NCBI GenBank assembly: GCA_023419055.1
Contig: JAEZYO010000828.1
Location: 1 to 23,413 of the forward strand
DNA length: 23,413 bases
Direction of reading: 5' to 3'
Source of the DNA: Pseudomonadota bacterium
GTDB lineage: Bacteria; Myxococcota; Polyangia; Polyangiales; Polyangiaceae
In this document: one piece after another, positions 1 through 6,699 of the stretch
Layout: every line of letters begins with the position of its first letter
Position numbering within the stretch: position 1 is the first letter of the stretch
The notes under the pieces: model-generated
What the model saw: the letters and a program-made list of their open reading frames with translations, nothing else
What the model was told of the DNA's origin: nothing
Database searches by the model: none
Translations under genes and position numbers: made by a program

Positions 1-2874
1 ACCGCTGCCGGTGTCGCCGCTCGATCCGCTCGTACCGCCGTTGCCGGTGTCGCCGCTCGATCCACTCGTACCGGCGGTCGGCGCGCTGCCGCCCGAGCCG
101 TCCGTACCGCCGACGCCACCGGCGCCGCCGGCGCCGACGCCTGCGTCGTCGTCGGAGCCGTCGTTCGGATCCGTCTCGCCGTCGTCGATCACGCCGTTGT
201 GGTTCGAGTCTTCGTCGCCGTCGCTCACGCCGCCGTCGTCGCTGTCCGCGTCGTTCGGATCGGTCCCGAGCTCTTCTTCCTCGTCGTCCGAGAGCCCGTC
301 GCCGTCGCTGTCGACCACCCCGTCCTCGTCGTCGCTCGGATCGTTGGGGTCGGTCTCGCCGTCGTCGACCGCTCCGTCGTGGTTCTTGTCCTCGTCACCG
401 TCCTCGACCCCGCCGTCGTCCGTGTCGGGATCGAGCGGGTTGGTCTTGGTAGCGCCCCCGTCCGCGTCCGCGATGCAGGTGTCGCTGTTCGCGTCGGTGC
501 CCGGGCCGTCGCAGTCGAGACCGAGCTCGGTGCCGTCGAACAAATCGTCGTCGTCGCTGTCCGGATCGAGCGCGTTGATGAGCCCGTCGCCGTCCGTATC
601 GACGGTCGGGTTCGGTTCGGCGCCGTCGGCGACGCCGTCGTCGTCGCTGTCCGCGTCGTTCGGGTCGGTGCCGATGTCGATTTCCGTGCCGTCCGAGAGC
701 CCGTCGCCGTCGCTGTCGACCACGCTCGAGTCGTCGCTCGGGTCGTTCGGGTCCGTCTCTCCGGGGTCGATCGCGCCGTCGAGGTTGAAGTCCTCCGAGC
801 CGTCGCTCACCCCGCCGTCGTCGGTGTCGCTGTCGAGCGGATCGGTGGTCGTGAGCCCCTGGTCCGCGTCCGGCTTGCACTGCCCTGCGGTAGCGTCCGT
901 GCCGGGATCGTCGCAGTCGAGCCCGAGCTCGGTGCCGTCGAACAAGCCGTCGTTGTCGCTGTCCGGATCGAGCGCGTTGATGAGCCCGTCGCCGTCGCTG
1001 TCCTCACCCGGCAGGACCTCTTGGCCGTCGGGCACGCCGTCGTCGTCGCTGTCCGCGTCGTTCGGGTCCGTGCCGAGATCTTCCTCTTCGTCGTCGGAGA
1101 GGCCGTCGCCGTCCGAGTCCGTGGAGCAATTCCCGGCTCCCGCCGCGCAGCCGCAGGTGTTCGTCGCGGGCAAGCAATCGGGCGCAGCTTCGCCGTCGCA
1201 GTCGTCGTCGGTGAGGCACTCGACGCACACGTTCGGGTTCGCCGCGGTGTCGCAGAACGGCTTCTGCGAGCTGCACTCGCTGTCGTCACCGCACTCCTCC
1301 ACCACCACCTCGGTCGGCGGCACGCCGTCACCGTCGCCGTTGCCGTCGGTCGGGTAGTCCGTCTCCGGAGCGCCCTGAGCGCCTTCTCCCGTGATGATGG
1401 CCTGGTTGAAGATGCTGCCGGAAGCGTCGGGGTCGACCTTGACCCTGAACGTGACGGTCGTGCTCGCGCCCACCGCCATGCTGCCGCCGGAGCTGGCGTT
1501 GGCGCCGGTGCCGAGTCGAACCGTGACGGTGCGCGTCGCCGCGTCGTAGTCCGCCTGATCGTCTCCCGCCGCGTCGGTCTTGGCTCCCGAGTTCGCGCCC
1601 GCCGTGATCGAGATCGAGCCGGGGACGTAGGTGACGCCGAGCGGGAGCGGATCGGTCATCACCGTGTTGACCGACGCGTCATTGCCCGTATTGGTGGCGA
1701 CGATCGTGTACTCGATGATGTCGTGCGGCCGTAAAATGCCGCCGTTCAGGTCGACGAAGGTCTTGTTGGAGTTCGAGAAATCCGGAGCGAACGTCGAGAT
1801 CGACGTGACGAACGCGCCGAGCAGGTACGTGTCGCCGTCCGTCGTGGCGCCGATGGTGGCGGACGTGTCCCCGGCGCTCACGTAGTTCTTGATGTCGACG
1901 ACGTCGATGTCGATGCCGGCCATCGAGTTGGCGGTCCCGGTGAGCTGCGGCAGGTCTCCGGTGTTGCTCACCGCGGAGCCCAGGAAGCTGCGGGTGCTGT
2001 TGAAGAAATTGTTCGCCGGATTGACGCCGTTCGTGATGACGTTGTCGTTGAACAAAAGGGCGTCACCGACGTACCTCTGCTCGCCCTCGTAGGCGATCAC
2101 TCCGAGCTTCGCGTCGAAGCCCGCGGAGGGCACCAAGAACCCACTCAACTCGACCTCGACTCCATCGGAGTCGTTCGCGATCAGATCGAGGCCGTCGAAG
2201 ATCGCCAGGTTACGCGGTGGATCGCTCTCGAGCTCGTACAGCACGACCATGACCCAGCCCACCATCGGATCGTTGTCGTCTCGACCGACTAGGTTGACCG
2301 AGCCGATCCCGCTCACGCGGTAGGCGCCGGGCCCGTTCGACTTGACCAGGGCCGTGACGTCGCCCACGGACTGGTACCAGGCGTTCGCTCCGCGGTCGAT
2401 GATGGGTGGCTGGTCGGCGGTACCGGCGGTCGTCACGGTCGCCGAGAAGCCGCCTGTCCCGGGGCGGTCGACGGTGATGCTCGTGTCGGGAGCATCGTCG
2501 TCATCCATGTAGCCCGCCCAATAGATGAAGGCGTGCGTGACGTCGGCGCCCACGGGGAGCTGCAGGACGGCGGTCGAGCTCGCTTGCGTGACGGTGATGC
2601 TGTTGCTCGCGGTCGCCGTGCTCATATCGGAACTCCAGAAGATGTCCGGCGCCGAGTCGGCATTGTTGGAGCTCGACGGGCAGGTGCGCGTGCCCGCCCC
2701 CGGCCCCGGCACGGCGGGGTCGTTGTGGCACTCGAAGCCCGTGGTGTTCCCCAACAGGACGAAGTCGCCCTTCTGATTCACCTGGACGCGGAGCTTGGGA
2801 TCGGCGCTCGCGGGAACCGTCAAGAGACTCGTCGCGCTGAGCGCGAGCAGACTCGAAGCAAGGCGTGTCTTCAT
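1..2874 (-). CDS. Secreted DUF11 / thrombospondin type-3 repeat protein (C-terminus outside window)
   Basis: The first 958 residues are visible; the frame runs off the window at position 1. It starts with ATG at 2874, preceded 7 nt upstream by a good Shine-Dalgarno (GAGGAGA). A Sec signal peptide (residues 1-25, ending ASA) is followed by a beta-rich N-terminal region of unknown family, then a DUF11-like domain (about 380-495; YTIVATNTGN and DPLPLGVTYVPGS are typical), a Cys-rich patch (about 525-583), and long TSP3-type calcium-binding repeats (about 585-900) with many DxDxDG motifs. The last visible part is a Gly/Ser/Thr-rich linker. From family knowledge this is an extracellular or surface protein; similar DUF11/TSP3 proteins in myxobacteria are sometimes labelled AgmC-like, but I cannot confirm that. 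It lies 39 bp downstream of the OmpA-family gene and is probably cotranscribed with it. A C-terminal anchor such as MYXO-CTERM may follow outside the window. The exact function is unknown. Confidence 0.9.
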   Translation of the reverse strand, partial: MKTRLASSLLALSATSLLTVPASADPKLRVQVNQKGDFVLLGNTTGFECHNDPAVPGPGAGTRTCPSSSNNADSAPDIFWSSDMSTATASNSITVTQASSTAVLQLPVGADVTHAFIYWAGYMDDDDAPDTSITVDRPGTGGFSATVTTAGTADQPPIIDRGANAWYQSVGDVTALVKSNGPGAYRVSGIGSVNLVGRDDNDPMVGWVMVVLYELESDPPRNLAIFDGLDLIANDSDGVEVELSGFLVPSAGFDAKLGVIAYEGEQRYVGDALLFNDNVITNGVNPANNFFNSTRSFLGSAVSNTGDLPQLTGTANSMAGIDIDVVDIKNYVSAGDTSATIGATTDGDTYLLGAFVTSISTFAPDFSNSNKTFVDLNGGILRPHDIIEYTIVATNTGNDASVNTVMTDPLPLGVTYVPGSISITAGANSGAKTDAAGDDQADYDAATRTVTVRLGTGANASSGGSMAVGASTTVTFRVKVDPDASGSIFNQAIITGEGAQGAPETDYPTDGNGDGDGVPPTEVVVEECGDDSECSSQKPFCDTAANPNVCVECLTDDDCDGEAAPDCLPATNTCGCAAGAGNCSTDSDGDGLSDDEEEDLGTDPNDADSDDDGVPDGQEVLPGEDSDGDGLINALDPDSDNDGLFDGTELGLDCDDPGTDATAGQCKPDADQGLTTTDPLDSDTDDGGVSDGSEDFNLDGAIDPGETDPNDPSDDSSVVDSDGDGLSDGTEIDIGTDPNDADSDDDGVADGAEPNPTVDTDGDGLINALDPDSDDDDLFDGTELGLDCDGPGTDANSDTCIADADGGATKTNPLDPDTDDGGVEDGDEDKNHDGAVDDGETDPNDPSDDEDGVVDSDGDGLSDDEEEELGTDPNDADSDDGGVSDGDEDSNHNGVIDDGETDPNDGSDDDAGVGAGGAGGVGGTDGSGGSAPTAGTSGSSGDTGNGGTSGSSGDTGSG
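7..78 (-). repeat. 36-bp tandem repeat, two copies, in the Gly/Ser linker
   Basis: Two adjacent 36-bp units (7-42 and 43-78) differ at only a few bases and encode a 12-residue GTSGSSGDTG-type unit of the linker in the DUF11/TSP3 protein. The array may continue past the window edge. The length is a multiple of three, so changes in copy number would keep the reading frame. Confidence 0.75.
165..1119 (-). repeat. Long (~134-135 residue) TSP3 super-repeats inside the DUF11 protein
   Basis: The unit beginning DSDGDGLSD recurs at 1119, 717 and 312 (reading leftwards), spaced 402 and 405 bp. The first two units are full length and share landmarks in the same order: GTDPNDADSDDDGV, DGDGLINALDPDSD, LFDGTELGLDCD, and GETDPNDPSDD. 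The third unit is shortened and keeps only its start and end. Each unit carries several DxDxDG calcium-binding loops. This looks like internal duplication of a whole multi-loop block rather than of single loops. Confidence 0.8.
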
Positions 2875-2913
2875 GGCCGTCTCCTCGAAAAGAATCTCCT
2901 CAAGATGAGGGGT

Positions 2914-4788
2914 TTAGAACGCGTAGTCCACCTTCGTCGTGACGCTCTGCGAGCCGCTCTTGGTCGATTTGGAGGCGCTCGTCGTTCTGGGTGGTGATGA
3001 CGGCGCGTCTGTGGGATTCACGGCGCCGGTCGGCGCGGGCTCTTCGATCGGCACGCCGTCCGCGGGAGCGGGCTTGCCGTCGACCTCGTCGATGTGGAAC
3101 TCGACGCGGCGGTTGTTCTGGCGACCTTCGTCCGTCTCGTTCGTGTCGATGGGCTTCTCTTCACCGAAGCCGGCGGCGGCGAGGCGCTTTTTATCGATGC
3201 CCTTCTTCACGAGCCAGGTCACCACCGACTGCGCGCGGCGCTGGCTCAAGTTCTTGTTGTACTTGTCGTTGCCCTTGTCGTCGGTGTGGCCCTCGACGCG
3301 CACCTTCGTGAACTCGGGGTGCGACTCGAGCACCGCGAGCACCGCCTGGAGCACGGGCTCACTCTCCTTCGAGAGCTCGGCGCTGTTGTACTTGAACTCG
3401 ACGCGCTCGATGATCTTGATCTGCCCCTTCTCGACGCGAGCGGCGGGGCAGCCGTGCTTCTTCGGGTCCGCGTTGGCGGGACCGGCGGCGTCGGGGCACG
3501 CGTCCTCGGGATCCACGATCGTGTCCCCGTCGCGATCCTTCGGCTTCGGGCAGCCGTTCTTGGCCGGATCGTCGCTCTTCTCGCCCGGCTCGTCGGGACA
3601 AGCGTCGTCGCGATCCAGGACGCCGTCGCCGTCACGGTCCGGCGGCGGGCAGCCGTTCGTCTTGGGATCGTCGGTCTTCTCGCCCGGAACGTCGACGCAC
3701 GCGTCGTCCGGATCGAGCACGCCGTCCTGATCCTTGTCTCCGGGCGGCGGACAACCGTTCTTGGCGGGGTCGTCGTTCTTCTCGCCCGGCACGTCGGGGC
3801 AAGCGTCGTCCTTGTCGAGGATGCCGTCGCCGTCGCGATCGGCAGGTGCCACTGCCACGGGCTTCTTCTCGACGCTCTGGATCCAGTCGAACGAGAGCAG
3901 CCCGCGCCACTCCGGCGCGCCGAGGCCACGCGTGAGCCCGGGCCCGAAACCCGCGCCGATGCGCACCTCGTCGCCCAAGAAATAGTGCCCGCCCAGGATC
4001 AGCTCGAGAGGAGTGGTGCCCTTGTCGAACACCGCGTCGCCGTCCTCCACGACCGTCGAGACGTTCACCTCCGGGCCGAGCAGGAGCTTGTCGTGGAAGA
4101 GGCGCACGCCGAGGCTGGCCCCGCCGAACACCTCGCTCCCCGTCTGGGTCTCGGCGAAGGTCTGGTTCTGGCCGCGCCAATAGAAGCCGAGGTTCGCCGC
4201 GTACACGAGCTGCCCGATGTCGCCCGCCGCCAGCACTCGGGGCGCCACGCGCATCTGCCCGTCACCCGTGAACGCGTCCTGCGATCCCGTCGGGACGAAC
4301 ACCCTCACCCCCGCCGCGAGCGAGAACGGGTCGCGGTACTTTCCGAGGATCCTCACGTCTGCCGCGATCCTGAGATCGCCGTTGGTCGGGTCGTCCGTCG
4401 CGCCGAACGCGGTGCCGTCCAGGATGACCTGATCCCCGTTCTGATAGACCGCGATGGGCAAGCTCAGGCCGAGCCGCAAGCGATCGAACAGGGTGACGTT
4501 GCCACCCACGTGGATGACGAGCTGATCTTCGACGATCGCGGCGACCTCGTCGCCGTCCTCGTCGTAGACGACCAGGGGCTTGTGCGCCCAATCGCCCGTG
4601 AACCCGAACGCGAGCCGCCCGTTCCCGGCGATGTTCAGCGAATCCTGGCTGAACCAATCACTGCCGCGCTCGGCAGGCTCGAATCGGTTGAGGGAAAAAC
4701 CTTCGTCGTCCGCGCTCGCGAACGGTGACACGGCGAGCACGGCACCCAGCAGCGCAACGGCGCTGCGAACACTGCGAAGCGAAGCCAT
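2914..4788 (-). CDS. OmpA-family outer-membrane protein with TSP3 repeats
   Basis: A 624-residue protein. I chose the ATG at 4788 because it is followed at once by a clean signal peptide (residues 1-26, ending FASA); the frame stays open upstream to 4944 but that extension does not look secretory. Residues about 27-310 form a beta-rich region fitting an outer-membrane barrel. Residues about 316-453 hold four TSP3-type repeats with DxDxDG loops and CPD/NGCP motifs. Residues about 452-570 are an OmpA-like peptidoglycan-binding domain (VEGHTDDKGN, NLSQRRAQSV, GFGEEKP, NNRRVEF). A Pro/Ser/Thr-rich tail ends in Phe. The family links outer membrane and cell wall. It is the first gene of a likely two-gene unit with the DUF11/TSP3 protein 39 bp downstream. 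No strong Shine-Dalgarno is seen. The architecture (barrel plus OmpA domain) recalls myxobacterial TraB, but no TraA-like partner is visible, so I give no gene name. Confidence 0.93.
   Translation of the reverse strand: MASLRSVRSAVALLGAVLAVSPFASADDEGFSLNRFEPAERGSDWFSQDSLNIAGNGRLAFGFTGDWAHKPLVVYDEDGDEVAAIVEDQLVIHVGGNVTLFDRLRLGLSLPIAVYQNGDQVILDGTAFGATDDPTNGDLRIAADVRILGKYRDPFSLAAGVRVFVPTGSQDAFTGDGQMRVAPRVLAAGDIGQLVYAANLGFYWRGQNQTFAETQTGSEVFGGASLGVRLFHDKLLLGPEVNVSTVVEDGDAVFDKGTTPLELILGGHYFLGDEVRIGAGFGPGLTRGLGAPEWRGLLSFDWIQSVEKKPVAVAPADRDGDGILDKDDACPDVPGEKNDDPAKNGCPPPGDKDQDGVLDPDDACVDVPGEKTDDPKTNGCPPPDRDGDGVLDRDDACPDEPGEKSDDPAKNGCPKPKDRDGDTIVDPEDACPDAAGPANADPKKHGCPAARVEKGQIKIIERVEFKYNSAELSKESEPVLQAVLAVLESHPEFTKVRVEGHTDDKGNDKYNKNLSQRRAQSVVTWLVKKGIDKKRLAAAGFGEEKPIDTNETDEGRQNNRRVEFHIDEVDGKPAPADGVPIEEPAPTGAVNPTDAPSSPPRTTSASKSTKSGSQSVTTKVDYAF
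3438..3842 (-). repeat. Four TSP3 calcium-binding repeats in the OmpA-family protein
   Basis: Four consecutive units of about 34 residues, each with a DxDGD/DxDQDG loop, a DACPD or DACVD motif, and a C-terminal GCP motif. The first three are very similar (PGEK-x-DDP-x-x-NGCP); the fourth has diverged (AGPANADPKKHGCP). They probably form a rigid, calcium-loaded spacer between the barrel and the peptidoglycan-binding domain. Confidence 0.8.
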
Positions 4789-5027
4789 CGTAGTCGGCCA
4801 ATCTATCGAAGCTCGTCCGTGTTCGGAGACAAAAGCCGCCCCGTCGCATGGAATTTCGCTCTGCTTCGCTAAGCGTCGCCCGTTCAGTGCGGAGGCTGCA
4901 GCTGCGACTTGCAACGTTCGGACGGCCGGGCTGCGTAGGCTCACACGCTTACTTACATCTGGCCCACCCCGATGGCGTTCATGACGCAGGATTCATACCG
5001 AGCGTCTATGCCGCGCCTTCGACGTAC

Positions 5028-6155
5028 TCAGCCAGCTTGCCAGCCGAGCTCGAGCGCTCCCCCCTTTTCGTCGACGCGCGTCCCGAGCGCGCCGCCTTCA
5101 CTGCTGAGCACGTTCGCGAGCCAGCGCGAATCTTGGTCCGACGCTCGCTCGAGCGTGAACTTCTCGAGATGGAGCGGCACCATCGAGAGCCGCGCCAACG
5201 CGTGGGTCATCGGATCGAGCTCAGGAAAGTACATGAGCGGCAAGTCGTCCCGGTAATCGTCGTGACCGGTGATGCCTTCGTAGTCGTTGATGAAGTCACC
5301 GCAGCCGTAAAGGATGGGGCGCCCTCGATGAACCTCGATGGCTTTCGCGTGATGCGACGAGTGGCCGTGCACCACGTCGACTCCGGCCTCGTCGATGAGC
5401 GCTCGCGCGAATAGCCTCTGCCGGTGCGGGATCGCGTACCCCCAGTTTCCTCCCCAGTGAATCGAGACGACCACGAGATCATCGGGTTTTCGCTCTTCCC
5501 TCACGCGTGATGCGAAGGTCCGCACCGTCTCCAGCGAGAGGTCGGGCAGGTAGTTCACCCCCGGGCGATGCTCCGCCGCTCCCCACTCGGAGGGGATGCC
5601 GCTCGACCACGTCCCCCATCCGTAGACCAGGACGCGCTTTCCCCCGCGCGTCTCGAGCACCGCGGGGGCGCTCGCCTCGCGCGCAGTTCGCCCCGCGCCC
5701 GCCGTGACGATCCCTGCAGCGTGAAGCGTGTCGAGTGTCTCGAGGAGACCAGCCTCGCACCAGTCGAGCACGTGATTGTTCGACAGAACCGCGCAATCTA
5801 CCCCCGCTACCGTCAACACCGGCACGTTGCGCGGGTGCATCCGATAGTTGATGCCCTTCTCCTCGTGCGCCTCGCTCGTGGTGACGCTCGTCTCGAGGTT
5901 CACGATGCGTACGTCCGGCGCACGCGCCTCGAGCTCGGCGAGCGCTCGCCCCCACACGTACTCGTACTCGACGCGCCTCGGAATCGGCCCGTTCACGCCT
6001 TCCGCGAGCTCGACGTACTCCCGCGCATCACACGACCAACCTTCGAAAATCTCCGGGGGGCTCGAAAAGGGCAGGACCTGGTCGATCCCGCGCCCGGTCA
6101 TCACGTCGCCGCACAGAAACAGCCTGACGTTGCCTCTCGAGCTCGCCCGCTCCAT
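5028..6155 (-). CDS. CapA family protein (metallophosphatase fold)
   Basis: A 375-residue protein. The ATG at 6155 is preceded by TGGAGG with 9-nt spacing. Motifs of the CapA / PGA_cap family, a calcineurin-like metallophosphoesterase superfamily, appear in order: GDVMTGRG (16-23), NLETSVT (86-92), LSNNHVLDW (124-132), HWGGNWGY (233-240), HGHSSHH (263-269) and YGCGDFIND (283-291). The Asp, Asn and His residues in these motifs are the expected metal ligands. CapA was named from poly-gamma-glutamate capsule synthesis, but most homologues have no proven substrate. No signal peptide or membrane segment is visible, and no capB/capC neighbours are present, so a capsule role is not supported. It is divergent from the thioesterase gene, with 72 bp between the starts. 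The family assignment is firm; the substrate is unknown. Confidence 0.92.
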   Translation of the reverse strand: MERASSRGNVRLFLCGDVMTGRGIDQVLPFSSPPEIFEGWSCDAREYVELAEGVNGPIPRRVEYEYVWGRALAELEARAPDVRIVNLETSVTTSEAHEEKGINYRMHPRNVPVLTVAGVDCAVLSNNHVLDWCEAGLLETLDTLHAAGIVTAGAGRTAREASAPAVLETRGGKRVLVYGWGTWSSGIPSEWGAAEHRPGVNYLPDLSLETVRTFASRVREERKPDDLVVVSIHWGGNWGYAIPHRQRLFARALIDEAGVDVVHGHSSHHAKAIEVHRGRPILYGCGDFINDYEGITGHDDYRDDLPLMYFPELDPMTHALARLSMVPLHLEKFTLERASDQDSRWLANVLSSEGGALGTRVDEKGGALELGWQAG

Positions 6156-6210
6156 CGGACTCGACCTCCAGTCGAACTCTACCCCCGATCTCCCGCGCCG
6201 CCCGGACGCT

Positions 6211-6219
6211 TGCTATACC
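6211..6219 (+). promoter_or_regulatory. Possible extended -10 element for the thioesterase gene
   Basis: TGCTATACC resembles an extended -10 (TGn-TATAAT). A start of transcription 6-8 bases downstream would fall at or next to the ATG at 6228, giving a leaderless mRNA. This agrees with the lack of any Shine-Dalgarno before this ATG. No -35 hexamer is recognised. The call is inferred from sequence alone. Confidence 0.3.
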
Positions 6220-6227
6220 GTCCATCG

Positions 6228-6653
6228 ATGGCCCCGAAGTTCACGCTCGAGCACTTCAATCAGTTCGGAGCCGGCTACCTGCCGCACCACCTCGCCATCG
6301 TCATCACGGACCTCGCCGAGGGCCGCCTGAGCGCGGAGCTCGACGTGGTGAAGTTTCATCTCGCTCCGAACGGCTACCTCCACGCAGGCACGGTCGTCAG
6401 CCTCGCCGATACCTGCGCCGGCTACGCCTGCATCGCTCACCTGCCCGAAGGCGCCACCGGCTTCACCACCATCGAGCTCAAGTCGAACCACCTCGGCACC
6501 GCGCGCTCCGGCGTCGTGACGTGCGTGGCCACGGCGGTCCACCTCGGTCGCACGACGCAGGTCTGGGACGCCAGCGTCACGAGCAAGGAGAGCGGCAAGA
6601 CGATCGCGCTCTACCGCTGCACGCAGATGCTCCTGTACCCCAAGGCGGGTTGA
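6228..6653 (+). CDS. PaaI-type hotdog-fold thioesterase
   Basis: A 141-residue protein, the usual length for a single hotdog domain. The frame is open far upstream, but I place the start at ATG 6228 because homology-like sequence begins there (MAPKFTLEHFNQFGAGYLP) and the upstream part overlaps the divergent CapA gene. The PaaI signature is clear: LHAGTVVSLADTCAGYA (about residues 50-66) matches the HGG...LAD segment with the catalytic Asp, followed by beta strands with FTTIELKSNHLGTA. Such enzymes hydrolyse acyl-CoA thioesters in the cytosol, often of aromatic or other small acyl groups; the substrate here cannot be read. It is convergent with the giant surface protein gene (46 bp between the ends). 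There is no Shine-Dalgarno before the ATG. Confidence 0.9.
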   Translation: MAPKFTLEHFNQFGAGYLPHHLAIVITDLAEGRLSAELDVVKFHLAPNGYLHAGTVVSLADTCAGYACIAHLPEGATGFTTIELKSNHLGTARSGVVTCVATAVHLGRTTQVWDASVTSKESGKTIALYRCTQMLLYPKAG

Positions 6654-6699
6654 GCTCGCAGCGGACAGGGGACCGGCTTCGTGCCACGCCTTGCCGCTG

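Noticed and set aside
11..1734. Long Ser/Pro-rich and Val/Arg-rich plus-strand frames opposite the DUF11/TSP3 gene.
   Set aside because: They are the antisense reading of DxDxDG repeats, which gives monotonous Ser/Pro or Val/Arg strings.
2899..2911. Small stem-loop (CCTCA/TGAGG) between the OmpA-family and DUF11 genes, as a terminator.
   Set aside because: Only 5 bp with no T-run, and it lies directly before a strong ribosome-binding site of the next gene; it is unlikely to end transcription.
3094..4728. Open frame of about 544 codons on the plus strand, opposite the OmpA-family gene.
   Set aside because: Composition of a shadow frame; the opposite strand has an unmistakable OmpA domain.
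2914..4788. Identification of the OmpA-family gene as traB of the outer-membrane exchange system.
   Set aside because: The architecture is similar, but no TraA-like PA14/Cys-rich partner is adjacent and the family is large in myxobacteria.
5568..6227. Long upstream extension of the thioesterase frame.
   Set aside because: It overlaps the CapA-like gene on the other strand and looks like a shadow; hotdog-domain sequence begins only at ATG 6228.
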